From Shimia sp. R9_2 (GTDB taxonomy: Bacteria; Pseudomonadota; Alphaproteobacteria; Rhodobacterales; Rhodobacteraceae): DNA of 39,216 bases. The position numbers and the translations under genes are program-made. Shown in pieces: positions 23,321-32,539 of this stretch. The DNA lies in NCBI RefSeq assembly GCF_017743735.1, contig NZ_JAGHRO010000015.1, positions 1 to 39,216 on the forward strand, written 5' to 3'. Numbering within the stretch: the first letter of the stretch is position 1; each line of letters opens with the position of its first letter. The notes below the pieces were generated by a model, which was not told where the DNA came from, ran no database searches, and worked only from the letters and a program-made list of their open reading frames with translations.

Positions 23321-24883
23321 ATGATTGCGCGTTTGATGACAGGGGCCGCAGCGCTCGCCGTAACCGCCGGTATGGCAGCAGCCGACTATACTTTGCACAT
23401 TGTTCATATCAACGATCTGCACAGCCGTATCGAGCCGATCAACAAGTATGACTCGACCTGCAAGGCAGAGGACAATGCAGAGGGCAAATGCTTTGGCGGC
23501 TATGCGCGTGTGGCAACCAAGATTGGCGAGTTGCGCGAGGAATTGGCTGGTCAGAACCTCGTGGTTCTGGATGCTGGCGACCAGTACCAAGGCTCTCTGA
23601 TGTACACGACCTACAAAGGTGATGTGGAAATCGAGATGATGGAGAAGATCGGTTTTGACGCCATGGCCGTGGGCAATCACGAATTTGATGATGGTCCGGA
23701 AGGCCTGCTCAAATTGGTCGAAGGTGTGTCCTTCCCGGTGATTTCCGGCAACCTTGATGTCTCCCAATCCGATGTTCTTGCCGGAAAAGTGACCAACCAT
23801 GTGGTGTTGGAAGTTGGCGGTGAAAAAGTTGCCATCATCTCCGCGCTCGCCACGGACACGGCTGAAACCTCTAGCCCCGGCGAAGCAGTGATCTTCCAGG
23901 ACGAGATTGAAGCCCTGCAGGCGGATGTGGATGCGCTGACCGCGGAAGGCGTGACCAAGATCATCGCGCTGAACCACGTCGGTGTGAACAAAGATATGGA
24001 GATCGCAGGCGCTGTGTCTGGCGTGGATGCGGTTGTGGGTGGCCACTCCCACACCAAATTCTCCAACACCGAAGAAGGCGCGATGGCCTATCCCACCATG
24101 GTTGGCAATGTGCCAGTGGTGCAGGCCTATGCGTATTCCAAGTATGTTGGCCACCTGACCCTGACATTTGATGATGCGGGCAATGTGACCGCTGCAACTG
24201 GCGACACCATTCTGCTCGACGCTTCTGTGGCGGAAGATCAGGAGATCGTGGCGCGCGTGGCAGAGCTGGCTGGTCCGATTGAGGAGATGAAATCGCGTGT
24301 TGTCGCTTCGACCGACGCGGCGATTGATGGCGACCGTGGATCCTGCCGGGCAGGCGAGTGCGCCATGGGCAACCTCGTTGCAGGCGCGATGCTGGATCGT
24401 GTGAAAGACCAAGGCGTTGAAATCGCGATCCAAAACGGTGGCGGTCTGCGGGCGTCCATCGACGCGGGTGAAGTGACCATGGGTGAGGTGCTCACGGTGC
24501 TGCCATTCCAAAACACTCTGTCCACCTTCCAAGTGACCGGCGAAACCATTGTGGCCGCTCTGGAAAACGGTGTGAGCCAAATCGAAGATGGTGCAGGCCG
24601 CTTCCCGCAGGTTGCGGGTATGACCTTCAGCTTTGATGCAGCCGCAGACGCAGGCAGCCGCATCAGCGACGTGATGGTTGGCGGTGCGCCGATTGATCTC
24701 GCCAAGGTGTATGGTGTTGTGTCTAACAACTATGTGCGCAACGGCGGCGATGGCTACAAAATGTTCCGCGATGCTGAAAACGCCTATGACTATGGCCCTG
24801 ACCTTGCGGATGTGACCGCAGAGTATCTGGCGAAGAATGGCGCGGGTGCGGCGGCTCTGGATGGCCGAATTAGCAAAAAGTAA
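23321..24883 (+). CDS. Secreted 5'-nucleotidase (UshA-type metallophosphatase)
   Basis: A 520-residue periplasmic enzyme. A Sec signal peptide covers residues 1-21 (hydrophobic run, then AMAAA-type cleavage region before DYTLHIVHIN). The N-terminal metallophosphatase domain carries the metal ligands in INDLHSR, VLDAGDQYQGS, AVGNHEFDDG and VGGHSHT. The C-terminal substrate domain has QNGGGLRASID and NNYVRNGGDGY, which hold the nucleotide base in UshA. It would remove phosphate from extracellular nucleotides, giving phosphate and nucleosides. A conserved Cys pair is seen at GSCRAGECAMGN. The ATG at 23321 has AGAAGGGA. A strong terminator follows. Confidence 0.95.
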   Translation: MIARLMTGAAALAVTAGMAAADYTLHIVHINDLHSRIEPINKYDSTCKAEDNAEGKCFGGYARVATKIGELREELAGQNLVVLDAGDQYQGSLMYTTYKGDVEIEMMEKIGFDAMAVGNHEFDDGPEGLLKLVEGVSFPVISGNLDVSQSDVLAGKVTNHVVLEVGGEKVAIISALATDTAETSSPGEAVIFQDEIEALQADVDALTAEGVTKIIALNHVGVNKDMEIAGAVSGVDAVVGGHSHTKFSNTEEGAMAYPTMVGNVPVVQAYAYSKYVGHLTLTFDDAGNVTAATGDTILLDASVAEDQEIVARVAELAGPIEEMKSRVVASTDAAIDGDRGSCRAGECAMGNLVAGAMLDRVKDQGVEIAIQNGGGLRASIDAGEVTMGEVLTVLPFQNTLSTFQVTGETIVAALENGVSQIEDGAGRFPQVAGMTFSFDAAADAGSRISDVMVGGAPIDLAKVYGVVSNNYVRNGGDGYKMFRDAENAYDYGPDLADVTAEYLAKNGAGAAALDGRISKK

Positions 24884-24908
24884 GCGCCTGATTGCTTGAC
24901 GTTTCTAA

Positions 24909-24936
24909 CCCCCGCCGGGAAACTGGCGGGGGTTTT
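24909..24936 (+). terminator. Rho-independent terminator after 5'-nucleotidase gene
   Basis: CCCCCGCC (24909-24916) and GGCGGGGG (24925-24932) form a perfect 8-bp GC stem with an 8-nt loop and are followed by TTTT. It lies 25 bp past the stop codon. Confidence 0.93.
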
Positions 24937-24950
24937 GCTTTGAGGGCGTT

Positions 24951-25256
24951 ATGGATCATCCGCTGATCGATCTGATCAATCAGAAAATTCGCGAGGCTGA
25001 GGAGGCTGGCGAATTCGACAATCTGGCAGGGGCGGGAAAGCCTTTGCCGAAGGAAGAAGATCCTGCAAACGCTCTGATCAACCGACTGGTGAAAGAAAGC
25101 GGGGGCGTGCCTGAGTTTGTGTCCTTGTCCCGTGAGCTGGCGAAGCTGCGGGAAGAGTTGCGAGAAACGGGCGACCGCACCAAGCGGCGCGACATCATGA
25201 AGGACATGTCCATGATGGAAGCGCGGATCGAGATGGCGCGGAAGGCCCATCGCTGA
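24951..25256 (+). CDS. DUF1992 (DnaJ-homologue subfamily C28-like) protein
   Basis: A 101-residue small soluble protein with the DUF1992 signature: LIDLINQKIREAEEAGEFDNLAG followed by GKPLP, and a long amphipathic helix around residues 55-85 (ELAKLREELRETG). Eukaryotic relatives carry a J domain, absent here. Function is not established. GAGGG precedes the ATG at 24951. Its stop overlaps the start of the SRAP gene (TGATG at 25254-25258), so both are co-translated. Confidence 0.92.
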   Translation: MDHPLIDLINQKIREAEEAGEFDNLAGAGKPLPKEEDPANALINRLVKESGGVPEFVSLSRELAKLREELRETGDRTKRRDIMKDMSMMEARIEMARKAHR

Positions 25257-25915
25257 TGTGTGGACGTGTGGCGGTTACCCTGCCAAATGACGCCATGGCG
25301 CAGATGTTTGCGGCCTCCCCGGCCAACAACCTGCCGCAGGTGCCAAATTACAATGTTTGCCCCACCACGCAAATTCACGTGGTTTTGGGAGGGGCTGATG
25401 CGGGGCGCAAGCTGATCTCCATGCGGTGGGGCTTTCTGCCCAGCTGGTACAAAGCCCCGAATGATGGCCCCTTGCTGATCAATGCGCGGGCCGAAACCAT
25501 CGCAGAAAAGCCTGCCTTTCGAACGGCTTGTCGGGAGCGGCGCTGTTTGATCCCGGTGACGGGGTTTTATGAATGGACCAAGGATTCCGAGGGCACTCGC
25601 TGGCCTTGGTATATTCATGGTTCAGAGACCTTGGCGCTTGCAGGCATCTGGCAGGAATGGGGCGTTGAAGGGGAGCGCATCGCGACCTGTGCGGTTGTCA
25701 CCACATCTGCCAATGAGACCATGTCCCAGATCCATCATCGCATGCCTGTGGTGATTGATGAGGAGGATTGGGGCCTGTGGCTTGGGGAGAAGGGGCACGG
25801 TGCCGCGACGTTGATGAAAGCAGCAGGTGAGGATCTCTTGTCCTTTCATCAGGTGGATCGCGCGGTGAACTCAAACCGGGCATCAGGGCCAGAGCTGATC
25901 GAACCATTTGAGTGA
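25256..25915 (+). CDS. SRAP/YedK-family abasic-site protein (SOS response-associated)
   Basis: A 219-residue protein that forms a thiazolidine crosslink with abasic sites in single-stranded DNA and protects them. All key residues are present: Cys2 after removal of Met (MCGRVAV), Asn76 (INARAE), Glu106 (TGFYEW) and His160/161 (HHRMPV). The exact N-terminus matters because Cys2 must become the first residue, and the overlap with the preceding stop fixes it. It is coupled to DUF1992. No LexA box was noticed. Confidence 0.96.
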   Translation: MCGRVAVTLPNDAMAQMFAASPANNLPQVPNYNVCPTTQIHVVLGGADAGRKLISMRWGFLPSWYKAPNDGPLLINARAETIAEKPAFRTACRERRCLIPVTGFYEWTKDSEGTRWPWYIHGSETLALAGIWQEWGVEGERIATCAVVTTSANETMSQIHHRMPVVIDEEDWGLWLGEKGHGAATLMKAAGEDLLSFHQVDRAVNSNRASGPELIEPFE

Positions 25916-26053
25916 TCTTCAACTTCGGACACAAAGCGTCGGGGTATTTTCAAGAAAAGCGCAACACTCCTTCAGCTCATAAAACCCGCCTTCTGCATTG
26001 GCCTGAGCGGAGAGTTTGGCAATGATGGGCCAAGACTTTTCTGGAGGGTTTTC

Positions 26054-26875
26054 ATGACCAAAACACCGTATTTCGCACCGCAGGGCGGGTTGCCGCCTCA
26101 GACACAGTTGCTGACGGATCGGGCGATGTTTACCGAGAGTTTTGCCGTGATCCCCAAGGGCACGCTGACGGATATCGTCACCTCCAACCTGCCGTTCTGG
26201 CGCGACACACGTGTGTGGGTCATTGCGCGCCCGATGTCCGGGTTCAGCGAGACGTTCTCGCATTATATTGTGGACGTTGCACCAGGTGGCGGCAGCGACA
26301 AGCCAGAGCTTGAGGCGGGCGCACAGGGCGTTGTCTTCGTGGTGGAAGGCGAGGTGTCTCTGTCTATTGAAGGCAAAGATCATACTTTGTCTGTAGGCGG
26401 CTACGCCTATCTTCCGGCTGGATGCGACTGGCGCCTGACCAATCGCTCGGAGCAAAACGCCAAGTTTCATTGGATTCGCAAGCTTTATGAAGCGGTTGAC
26501 GGGATTGATGCGCCGGAGGCTTTTGTCACCAGCGATGCGGACACACCCATCGGGCATATGCCGGATACCGATGGCGCTTGGGGCACCACGCGGTTTGTGG
26601 ATCCCGACGACATGCGCCATGACATGCACGTCAATATCGTGACCTTTGGGCCGGGCGGCGTGATCCCCTTCTTGGAGACACATGTGATGGAACATGGGCT
26701 CTATGTGCTTGAAGGCAAAGCGGTTTATAAGCTCAATCAGGATTGGGTCGAGGTCGAGGCAGGCGACTACATGTGGCTGCGTGCCTTCTGCCCGCAGGCG
26801 TGTTACGCCGGTGGTCCGGGCAAGTTCCGTTATCTGCTCTACAAAGACGTCAACCGGCACATGAAGCTCCGTTGA
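26054..26875 (+). CDS. allE: (S)-ureidoglycine aminohydrolase-type bicupin
   Basis: A 273-residue bicupin that, in studied relatives, hydrolyses (S)-ureidoglycine to ureidoglycolate and ammonia with Mn2+ in purine breakdown. The first cupin (residues ~70-115) is degenerate (VVFVVEGEVSLSIEGK). The second keeps the metal site in FLETHVMEHGLYVLEG, and the end AFCPQACYAGGPGKFRYLLY is highly characteristic. GGAGGG precedes the ATG. No allantoinase, allantoate hydrolase or other purine gene is in the window, so it is isolated from the pathway here. A role in another ureido compound cannot be excluded. Confidence 0.9.
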   Translation: MTKTPYFAPQGGLPPQTQLLTDRAMFTESFAVIPKGTLTDIVTSNLPFWRDTRVWVIARPMSGFSETFSHYIVDVAPGGGSDKPELEAGAQGVVFVVEGEVSLSIEGKDHTLSVGGYAYLPAGCDWRLTNRSEQNAKFHWIRKLYEAVDGIDAPEAFVTSDADTPIGHMPDTDGAWGTTRFVDPDDMRHDMHVNIVTFGPGGVIPFLETHVMEHGLYVLEGKAVYKLNQDWVEVEAGDYMWLRAFCPQACYAGGPGKFRYLLYKDVNRHMKLR

Positions 26876-26903
26876 CCGCCGTGACGTGACGGCATCGCAG
26901 AAA

Positions 26904-26990
26904 ACCACGCGTGGTAGCGGTAACGGGTTAAATTGGGTCGTTTTTCTGCAGAATTGGGGGTGGCAATTGACCGGCAAACCGGATCAATTG
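26904..26990. promoter_or_regulatory. Palindromes upstream of GAPDH gene
   Basis: ACCACGCGTGGT (26904-26915) is a perfect 12-bp palindrome. Further down, CAATTGACCGG (26964-26974) and CCGGATCAATTG (26979-26990) form a near-perfect inverted repeat with one extra base, 29 bp before the ATG at 27020. Either could be an operator for a sugar- or carbon-responsive repressor. The first could instead terminate the bicupin transcript, but no T-run follows. Confidence 0.45.
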
Positions 26991-27019
26991 GCGTTCCAGA
27001 GGACTCGCAGGATCGCAAG

Positions 27020-28018
27020 ATGATCGCAGATCGCACCCGTATTTTCATCAATGGGTTTGGCCGCATCGGCCGGACCGTTTTGCGTATCCTGTCAGAAGGT
27101 GGGTATCCCGATATCGAGATCATTGGCATCAATGACATCGAACCGCTGGAGACCTGCGTGTATCTCTTTGAATATGATAGCGTTTTTGGGACGTATCGCG
27201 GTAGCGTTGAAGCCGCTGATGGCGCGCTGATCGTGGATGGAAAGCGCGTTCCGTTTCATGCGCAGAGTGATCTTAGCAAGCTCGACCTCAGCGCCGTTGA
27301 TGTGGTGCTGGAATGTACAGGCATGGCGGGCACGCGGGCGATCGCGGAGCGGGGATTGGCGGCGGGTGCGCGATCTGTGCTGATTTCAGGCCCGTCTGAT
27401 GAGGCTGACGTCACTGTGGTGCTTGGCGCCAATGACGCCGACCTAAAGGAGCAGGTGATTGTCTCCAATGCCTCCTGCACGACAAATGCTCTGGCGCCGC
27501 TGATGCGCGCGCTGGATGCGGAATACGGGCTGATCTCTGGGCATATGACCACGGTGCATTGCTATACGGGCAGTCAGCCGACTGTGGACAAGCCGCGTGG
27601 CGATCTGGCGCGCAGCCGGGCGGCGGCTTTGTCGATGGTGCCGACCACCACTTCGGCGCAGAGGATGATTGATAAGGTGCTGCCGCATCTGAAAGGGCGG
27701 GTTGAGGCGCGGGCGATCCGTGTGCCCACGGCCAGCGTGTCAGCCATTGATCTGACGATCCAGACAGAGCGGGCAGTGACCGCTGAGGCGGTGAACACAC
27801 TGTTGCGCCAAGAGGCGGAAAACAAAGGAATATTAGGGTGGACGCGCAAGCCGCTGGTCTCCACAGACCTGCGGGCGCGGCCGGAATCCCTGATTGTGAG
27901 CGAGCGAGAAACCAGCGTTTCGGTGGGCGGGCTTTTGCGCGTCTTCGGCTGGTATGACAACGAATGGGGCTTTTCCAACCGCATGTTGGATATGGCTCGA
28001 TTGATGGGGCGGCGATAA
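27020..28018 (+). CDS. gap: Divergent glyceraldehyde-3-phosphate dehydrogenase-family protein
   Basis: A 332-residue NAD(P)-dependent dehydrogenase of the GAPDH family. The Rossmann motif INGFGRIGR is at residues 10-18, the catalytic Cys153 is in SNASCTTNALAP, and the base His180 is in TTVHCYTG. The C-terminus WYDNEWGFSNRM is standard. Differences from typical GAPDH lie in the phosphate-binding S-loop (GSQPTVDKPRGDLARSRAA instead of the usual NDQ and RRAR pattern) and in NINDI after the first strand. It may be a second, specialised copy or act on a related aldehyde phosphate. ATG at 27020 with AGGA is preferred over upstream TTG at 26933. The malic enzyme gene follows after 28 bp. Confidence 0.85.
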   Translation: MIADRTRIFINGFGRIGRTVLRILSEGGYPDIEIIGINDIEPLETCVYLFEYDSVFGTYRGSVEAADGALIVDGKRVPFHAQSDLSKLDLSAVDVVLECTGMAGTRAIAERGLAAGARSVLISGPSDEADVTVVLGANDADLKEQVIVSNASCTTNALAPLMRALDAEYGLISGHMTTVHCYTGSQPTVDKPRGDLARSRAAALSMVPTTTSAQRMIDKVLPHLKGRVEARAIRVPTASVSAIDLTIQTERAVTAEAVNTLLRQEAENKGILGWTRKPLVSTDLRARPESLIVSERETSVSVGGLLRVFGWYDNEWGFSNRMLDMARLMGRR

Positions 28019-28046
28019 GCCGTGCGAGGGGACTTGGGAGATAGAA

Positions 28047-30323
28047 ATGACAAATACCAAAGATCATGACCGCGCCCGCGAGGCCGCGCTGAAATATCAT
28101 GAGTTTCCAAAGCCCGGTAAGCTGGAAATTCGCGCGACCAAGCCGATGGCAACCGGTCGCGATCTGAGCCGTGCCTATAGCCCTGGTGTGGCTGAAGCCT
28201 GTATCGAGATTGAGAAAAACCCGGCAGATGCAACGCGTTACACCGCGAAAGGCAATCTGGTTGCGGTGATTTCCAACGGCACGGCGGTGCTTGGCCTTGG
28301 CAATATCGGGGCGCAGGCGAGTAAGCCGGTGATGGAAGGCAAGGCGGTTCTGTTTAAGAAATTCGCCGGGATCGACTGTTTTGACATTGAGGTGAATGAG
28401 CCTGATCCGGAGAAGCTGGCGGATTTGGTGTGCCGTCTGGAGCCGACCTTTGGGGCGGTGAACCTTGAGGACATCAAGGCGCCGGATTGCTTTCTGGTGG
28501 AGCGTCTCTGCAAGGAGCGCATGAACATTCCGGTGTTCCACGACGACCAGCACGGCACTGCGATTGTGGCAGCCGCGGCAGCCTATAACGCTTTGATTGT
28601 GGCCAAGAAAAAGGTCGAGGACATCAAGGTTGTGGCGCTGGGCGCGGGGGCGGCGGGGATTGCCTGTCTCAAGATGCTGATGACCATGGGTGTGCAGCAC
28701 GAAAACATCCTGATGCTGGACAGCAAAGGCGTGGTGCATAAGCAGCGCAACGACCTGACGCCGGAGAAGGCGGAATTCGCGCAAGCCACTGAAAAGCGGA
28801 CCACAATGGAGGCCATGGAAGGGGCGGACTTGTTCCTTGGCGTCTCGGGTCCGGGCCTTCTGACCAAAGAGATGGTCGAGCAGATGGCGGACAATCCGAT
28901 CATCTTTGCGCTGGCCAACCCGACACCTGAGATCATGCCGGAGGAGGCGCGTGAGGCGGCTCCAGGGGCGTTGATCGCCACGGGGCGGTCGGACTACCCC
29001 AATCAGGTCAACAACGTGCTCTGCTTCCCCTTCATCTTCCGAGGGGCGCTTGATGCGGGTGCAACCGAGATCAACGACGAGATGAAGCTCGCCTGTGTGG
29101 AGGCGATCGCGGCTCTGGCGCGGGAAACCACCAGCGCGGAAGTGGGCGCGGCCTACAAAGGCGAGGAGCTGACATTTGGTCCTAACTACCTGATTCCAAA
29201 GCCGTTTGATCCACGTCTGCTGCCGACCATTGCGGTGGCTGTGGCACGTGCAGCGATTGAATCCGGGGTGGCGACCAAGGAGCTGGACCTCTACGCCTAT
29301 GAGGACAAGCTGCAGGCGCAGGTGTTCCGGTCTTCGATGATCATGCGTCCGGTCTATGAATCTGCCAGCATGTCGCGTCGCCGGATCATCTTTGCCGAGG
29401 GGGAAGACGAGCGGGTGCTGCGCACGGCGCAGGCGATGCTGGAGGACACGGTGGACACGCCGGTGTTGATCGGACGTCCGGAAGTTGTTGGCCATCGTCT
29501 TGAAAAGGCTGGATTAAAAATCAAGCCGGGGGTTGATTTTGAACTGATCAACCCGGAGCAGGATGAGCGCTATCGCGACTATTGGACCACCTATCACCAG
29601 AAGCTGCGGCGCAATGGTGTTAGCCCGGACAGTGCGCGGGCGATCCTGCGGACCAACAACACGGCGATTGCCGCCATTGCGGTGGAGCGCGGGGATGCGG
29701 ACAGCATGATCTGCGGCACCTTTGGTGAGTATCGCTGGCACCTGCGTTACGTCACAGATGTGTTGAAAAACAATGAGTTGCACCCGATTGGCTCGCTCTC
29801 TCTGATCATTCTGGACAAGGGGCCGCTGTTCCTTGCAGACACCCATATCCACATTGAGCCGACCTCTGAGCAGATCGCGGAGACGGTGATTGCGGCGGCG
29901 CGGCACGTGCGGCGCTTTGGGGTGGATCCGAAGATTGCGCTGTGTTCGGGGAGCCAGTTTGGCAACCTTGACAGCCACTCCGGCCGGGTGATGCGCGGGG
30001 CACTGGATGTGCTGGATCAAACCGAGCATGACTTTGAATATGAAGGAGAAATGCACACCGATGCAGCGCTGGATCCGGAGCTGCGGGAGCGTCTGTTCCC
30101 CGGTGGGCGGCTCAATGGCAAAGCCAATGTGCTGGTCTATTCCAACACCGATGCGGCGGGCGCGACCCGCAACATTCTGAAGTCGGTGGCGGATGGGCTT
30201 GAGGTTGGTCCGATCCTTATGGGGATGGGCAACCGCGCGCATATCGTGACGCCGTCTATCACTGTGCGTGGCCTTTTGAACATCGCCGCGCTGGCGGGCA
30301 CAGCGGTGTCGACTTACGGCTAA
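28047..30323 (+). CDS. maeB: NADP-dependent malic enzyme with phosphotransacetylase domain
   Basis: A 758-residue fusion common in alphaproteobacteria. Residues ~1-430 are the malic enzyme (malate to pyruvate, CO2 and NADPH), with [28 protein letters not shown] and the dinucleotide motif [13 protein letters not shown]. Residues ~430-758 form a phosphotransacetylase-like domain ([21 protein letters not shown] region and [15 protein letters not shown]), thought to be regulatory (acetyl-CoA sensing) rather than catalytic in studied enzymes. GGGAGAT precedes the ATG. It shares a strand and small gap with the GAPDH-family gene, placing triose and pyruvate metabolism together. An intrinsic terminator follows. 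Confidence 0.96.
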   Translation: MTNTKDHDRAREAALKYHEFPKPGKLEIRATKPMATGRDLSRAYSPGVAEACIEIEKNPADATRYTAKGNLVAVISNGTAVLGLGNIGAQASKPVMEGKAVLFKKFAGIDCFDIEVNEPDPEKLADLVCRLEPTFGAVNLEDIKAPDCFLVERLCKERMNIPVFHDDQHGTAIVAAAAAYNALIVAKKKVEDIKVVALGAGAAGIACLKMLMTMGVQHENILMLDSKGVVHKQRNDLTPEKAEFAQATEKRTTMEAMEGADLFLGVSGPGLLTKEMVEQMADNPIIFALANPTPEIMPEEAREAAPGALIATGRSDYPNQVNNVLCFPFIFRGALDAGATEINDEMKLACVEAIAALARETTSAEVGAAYKGEELTFGPNYLIPKPFDPRLLPTIAVAVARAAIESGVATKELDLYAYEDKLQAQVFRSSMIMRPVYESASMSRRRIIFAEGEDERVLRTAQAMLEDTVDTPVLIGRPEVVGHRLEKAGLKIKPGVDFELINPEQDERYRDYWTTYHQKLRRNGVSPDSARAILRTNNTAIAAIAVERGDADSMICGTFGEYRWHLRYVTDVLKNNELHPIGSLSLIILDKGPLFLADTHIHIEPTSEQIAETVIAAARHVRRFGVDPKIALCSGSQFGNLDSHSGRVMRGALDVLDQTEHDFEYEGEMHTDAALDPELRERLFPGGRLNGKANVLVYSNTDAAGATRNILKSVADGLEVGPILMGMGNRAHIVTPSITVRGLLNIAALAGTAVSTYG

Positions 30324-30347
30324 CAAGCCAAATATTTCACAGCACGC

Positions 30348-30385
30348 AACAGCCTCCGTTAACCATGGTTTTCGGGGGCTGTTTT
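30348..30385 (+). terminator. Intrinsic terminator after maeB
   Basis: AACAGCCTCCG (30348-30358) and CGGGGGCTGTT (30373-30383) pair over 11 bp with one G-T pair, and four T end the stem (30382-30385). It is 25 bp after the maeB stop. Confidence 0.85.
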
Positions 30386-30574
30386 GCGTCGGTATCCCGT
30401 CGGTATTGCGGAGGTGCGATTTTCGGGCCGCGCGAAAGGTGAAGGCAACGCGCGGTGCAGGGCGCAACGGAGGGGCGCGCCTGACCCTGGGTGGGCGCAT
30501 GTATGACGAAAGATGCCTGCGGGCGCTTTCCACCAAAAACGCACGTGGCTTTATGGCTCGCCGCTGGCAAAGCG

Positions 30575-30617
30575 CCCTCCCGTGGGGAGGGGCGGGCGCG
30601 GCCCGGCTATGCCGGGC
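30575..30617 (-). terminator. Tandem hairpins downstream of SLC13 gene; 30386-30574 empty
   Basis: Two perfect stems lie next to the stop at 30625: GCCCGGC/GCCGGGC (30601-30607/30611-30617) and CCCTCCC/GGGAGGG (30575-30581/30585-30591), each with 3-nt loops. Lack of a T-run makes simple intrinsic termination uncertain, but the double hairpin would slow transcription. The rest of the 301-bp gap (30386-30574) shows no gene I can support. Confidence 0.5.
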
Positions 30618-30624
30618 GATTGGT

Positions 30625-32397
30625 TTACAGCGGCCAGAACACCAGAATGGCGGGGATCGACACGGCGACCACCAGGATCTCCAGCGGCAGGCCCATGCGC
30701 CAGTAGTCGCCAAAGCTGTAGCCGCCGGGGCCGAGGATCAGCGTGTTGTTCTTGTGGCCGATGGGGGTGAGGAAGGCCGAGGAGGCCGCCACGGCCACCG
30801 CCATCAGGAAGGGATCGGCGGAGACACCCAACGCCTGTGCCATCTGGATGCCGACCGGGGCGGCGACGATGGTGGTGGCGGTGTTGTTGAGCACATCGGA
30901 AAGCGTCATGGTCACGAGCATCAAGACCGTCAGCACGGCCCAAGCGGGCAGACCGGCGGTGAGGCTGACAAGGCTGTTGGCGATCAGAGCGGTGCCGCCG
31001 GAGCTGTCCAGAGCCGCGCCTAGCGGGATCATGGAGCCGAGCAGGACCACCACCGGCCATTCGACGTGATCATAGAGTTCGGAGAGCGGCACGATCTTGG
31101 CGAGCACATAGGCCACGACCACCAGACCCAAAGCGATGGGCAGGTAGATCAACCCGAGTGAGGCGGCGGCGACCGCGCCCACAAAGAGGCCAATGGCGAG
31201 CCACATTTTGCTGTTGGCGGTCACCACAAGGCCGCGGTCTGCGAGCGGCAGGCAGCCGAGCCAGTCTGTGACATCCGGGCCGCGGTCCTTGTGAACGAGG
31301 ATCAGGAGGATGTCGCCGGGCTGCACCACGGTTTTGCGGATCTGGCTGCGGATGCGGCGGCCTTCGCGTGAGATGCCCATGAGCACCGCGCCTTGGCGCC
31401 ACGCAAGGCCAAGCGCCTGTGCGGTCTTGCCTGCGATGCGGGCGGTTTCTGGCACCACAACTTCGATGATGTCCAGACCTTCGCCTGCGGCATTGAGGTG
31501 CTCCTCGCGTTTTTCATCTGAGAAGTTAAGCGAGAGGGCTGCGCGAAATTCATCCAGCGCGTCGGGGCTGGCTTCGAGCACCAACGCGTCGCCTTCGCGC
31601 AGCACATTGTTGCGCGCGGTGCCATACATCCGTTTGCCGCTCCGCATCAGGCCGAGGAGTTGCACATCGGCATCTTCGGCGTTGGGCTCAAGTTCTGCCA
31701 GACGTTTGCCGATGAGCTTGCTGTCTGCGGGCACGGTGAGTTCGGCGATATATTGGCCAAGGTCTGAGACCTTCTTGCCTGCGTCCTCGCGATCCGGGAT
31801 CAGGCGCCAGCCGATAAGCGCCACAAACAGCAGGCCTGCAATGGCGGTGAGGCCGCCGACAGGGGCGAAGTCAAACATCTTGAAAGGCGCGCCAAGCGCA
31901 TCCTCGCGGATCGAGGCGATGATGATGTTAGGCGGTGTGCCGATGAGCGTGGCCATGCCGCCAAGAATGGTGGCAAAGGACAGGGGCATGAGCGATTTCG
32001 CGGGGCTGCGGCCTGCCTTGCGTGCGGTCTGGATGTCCACTGGCATCAGCAGGGCCAGCGCGGCGACATTGTTCATGAAGGCCGACAAGAGCGCGCCGAT
32101 GGCACCGATGATGGCAATGTGGCTGCCCAGTTTGCGCGCGCTGTCCACCAGTGTGCGGGTGATCAGAAACACCGCGCCGGAACGCACAAGCCCTGCGGAG
32201 ACAATCAGCACCAGCGCCACAATCAGCGTGGCCGGGTGGCCAAAGCCGGAAAAAGCTTCTTTGGTGGGGATCACGCCAAGCACGACGCCGAGCAGCAGGG
32301 CGGTAAATGCCACCAGATCATAGCGAAACCGCCCCCAGAGCAGCATGACAAACACGCCGCCAAAGAGGGCAAAGAGGATGATCTGGTCGGTGGTCAT
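30625..32397 (-). CDS. SLC13-type divalent anion transporter with two RCK_C domains
   Basis: A 590-residue inner-membrane transporter of the DASS/CitT family. About 11-12 membrane helices surround a cytosolic insert (residues ~200-380) with two TrkA-C/RCK_C domains (ELTVPADSKLIGKRLAELEP and IIEVVVPETARIAGKTAQAL). The transport hallmark repeats are MNNVAALALLMPV with GTPPNIIIAS in the first half, and LNNTATTIVAAP with TPIGHKNNTLILGPGGY in the second. This layout is known for sulfate, dicarboxylate or related anion symporters. Substrate cannot be set from sequence. It is divergent from yebC. Confidence 0.92.
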   Translation of the reverse strand: MTTDQIILFALFGGVFVMLLWGRFRYDLVAFTALLLGVVLGVIPTKEAFSGFGHPATLIVALVLIVSAGLVRSGAVFLITRTLVDSARKLGSHIAIIGAIGALLSAFMNNVAALALLMPVDIQTARKAGRSPAKSLMPLSFATILGGMATLIGTPPNIIIASIREDALGAPFKMFDFAPVGGLTAIAGLLFVALIGWRLIPDREDAGKKVSDLGQYIAELTVPADSKLIGKRLAELEPNAEDADVQLLGLMRSGKRMYGTARNNVLREGDALVLEASPDALDEFRAALSLNFSDEKREEHLNAAGEGLDIIEVVVPETARIAGKTAQALGLAWRQGAVLMGISREGRRIRSQIRKTVVQPGDILLILVHKDRGPDVTDWLGCLPLADRGLVVTANSKMWLAIGLFVGAVAAASLGLIYLPIALGLVVVAYVLAKIVPLSELYDHVEWPVVVLLGSMIPLGAALDSSGGTALIANSLVSLTAGLPAWAVLTVLMLVTMTLSDVLNNTATTIVAAPVGIQMAQALGVSADPFLMAVAVAASSAFLTPIGHKNNTLILGPGGYSFGDYWRMGLPLEILVVAVSIPAILVFWPL

Positions 32398-32539
32398 GAA
32401 AAGCGCCTGTGGTCAAAGTGATGCGATCATCTCAACCGTAGGGGGGCAGGAAACGCAAGCCGCTTGCGGATTTTGGCCGCTCTGACGTATAGAGACCCCT
32501 GATATAGAACATCTGCCATAACAGACCCGGAGGCGAACC

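Noticed and set aside
22856..24580. 574-codon minus frame
   Set aside because: Only the last 113 codons (DUF952) are coding. The rest is antisense to the 5'-nucleotidase gene, which has all its motifs and a signal peptide.
27411..29495. 694-codon minus frame
   Set aside because: Antisense to GAPDH and the malic enzyme fusion. It is His/Arg-rich with no domain, a common artefact in high-GC DNA.
29514..30713. 399-codon minus frame
   Set aside because: Antisense to the end of maeB and running through its terminator into the next gene region.
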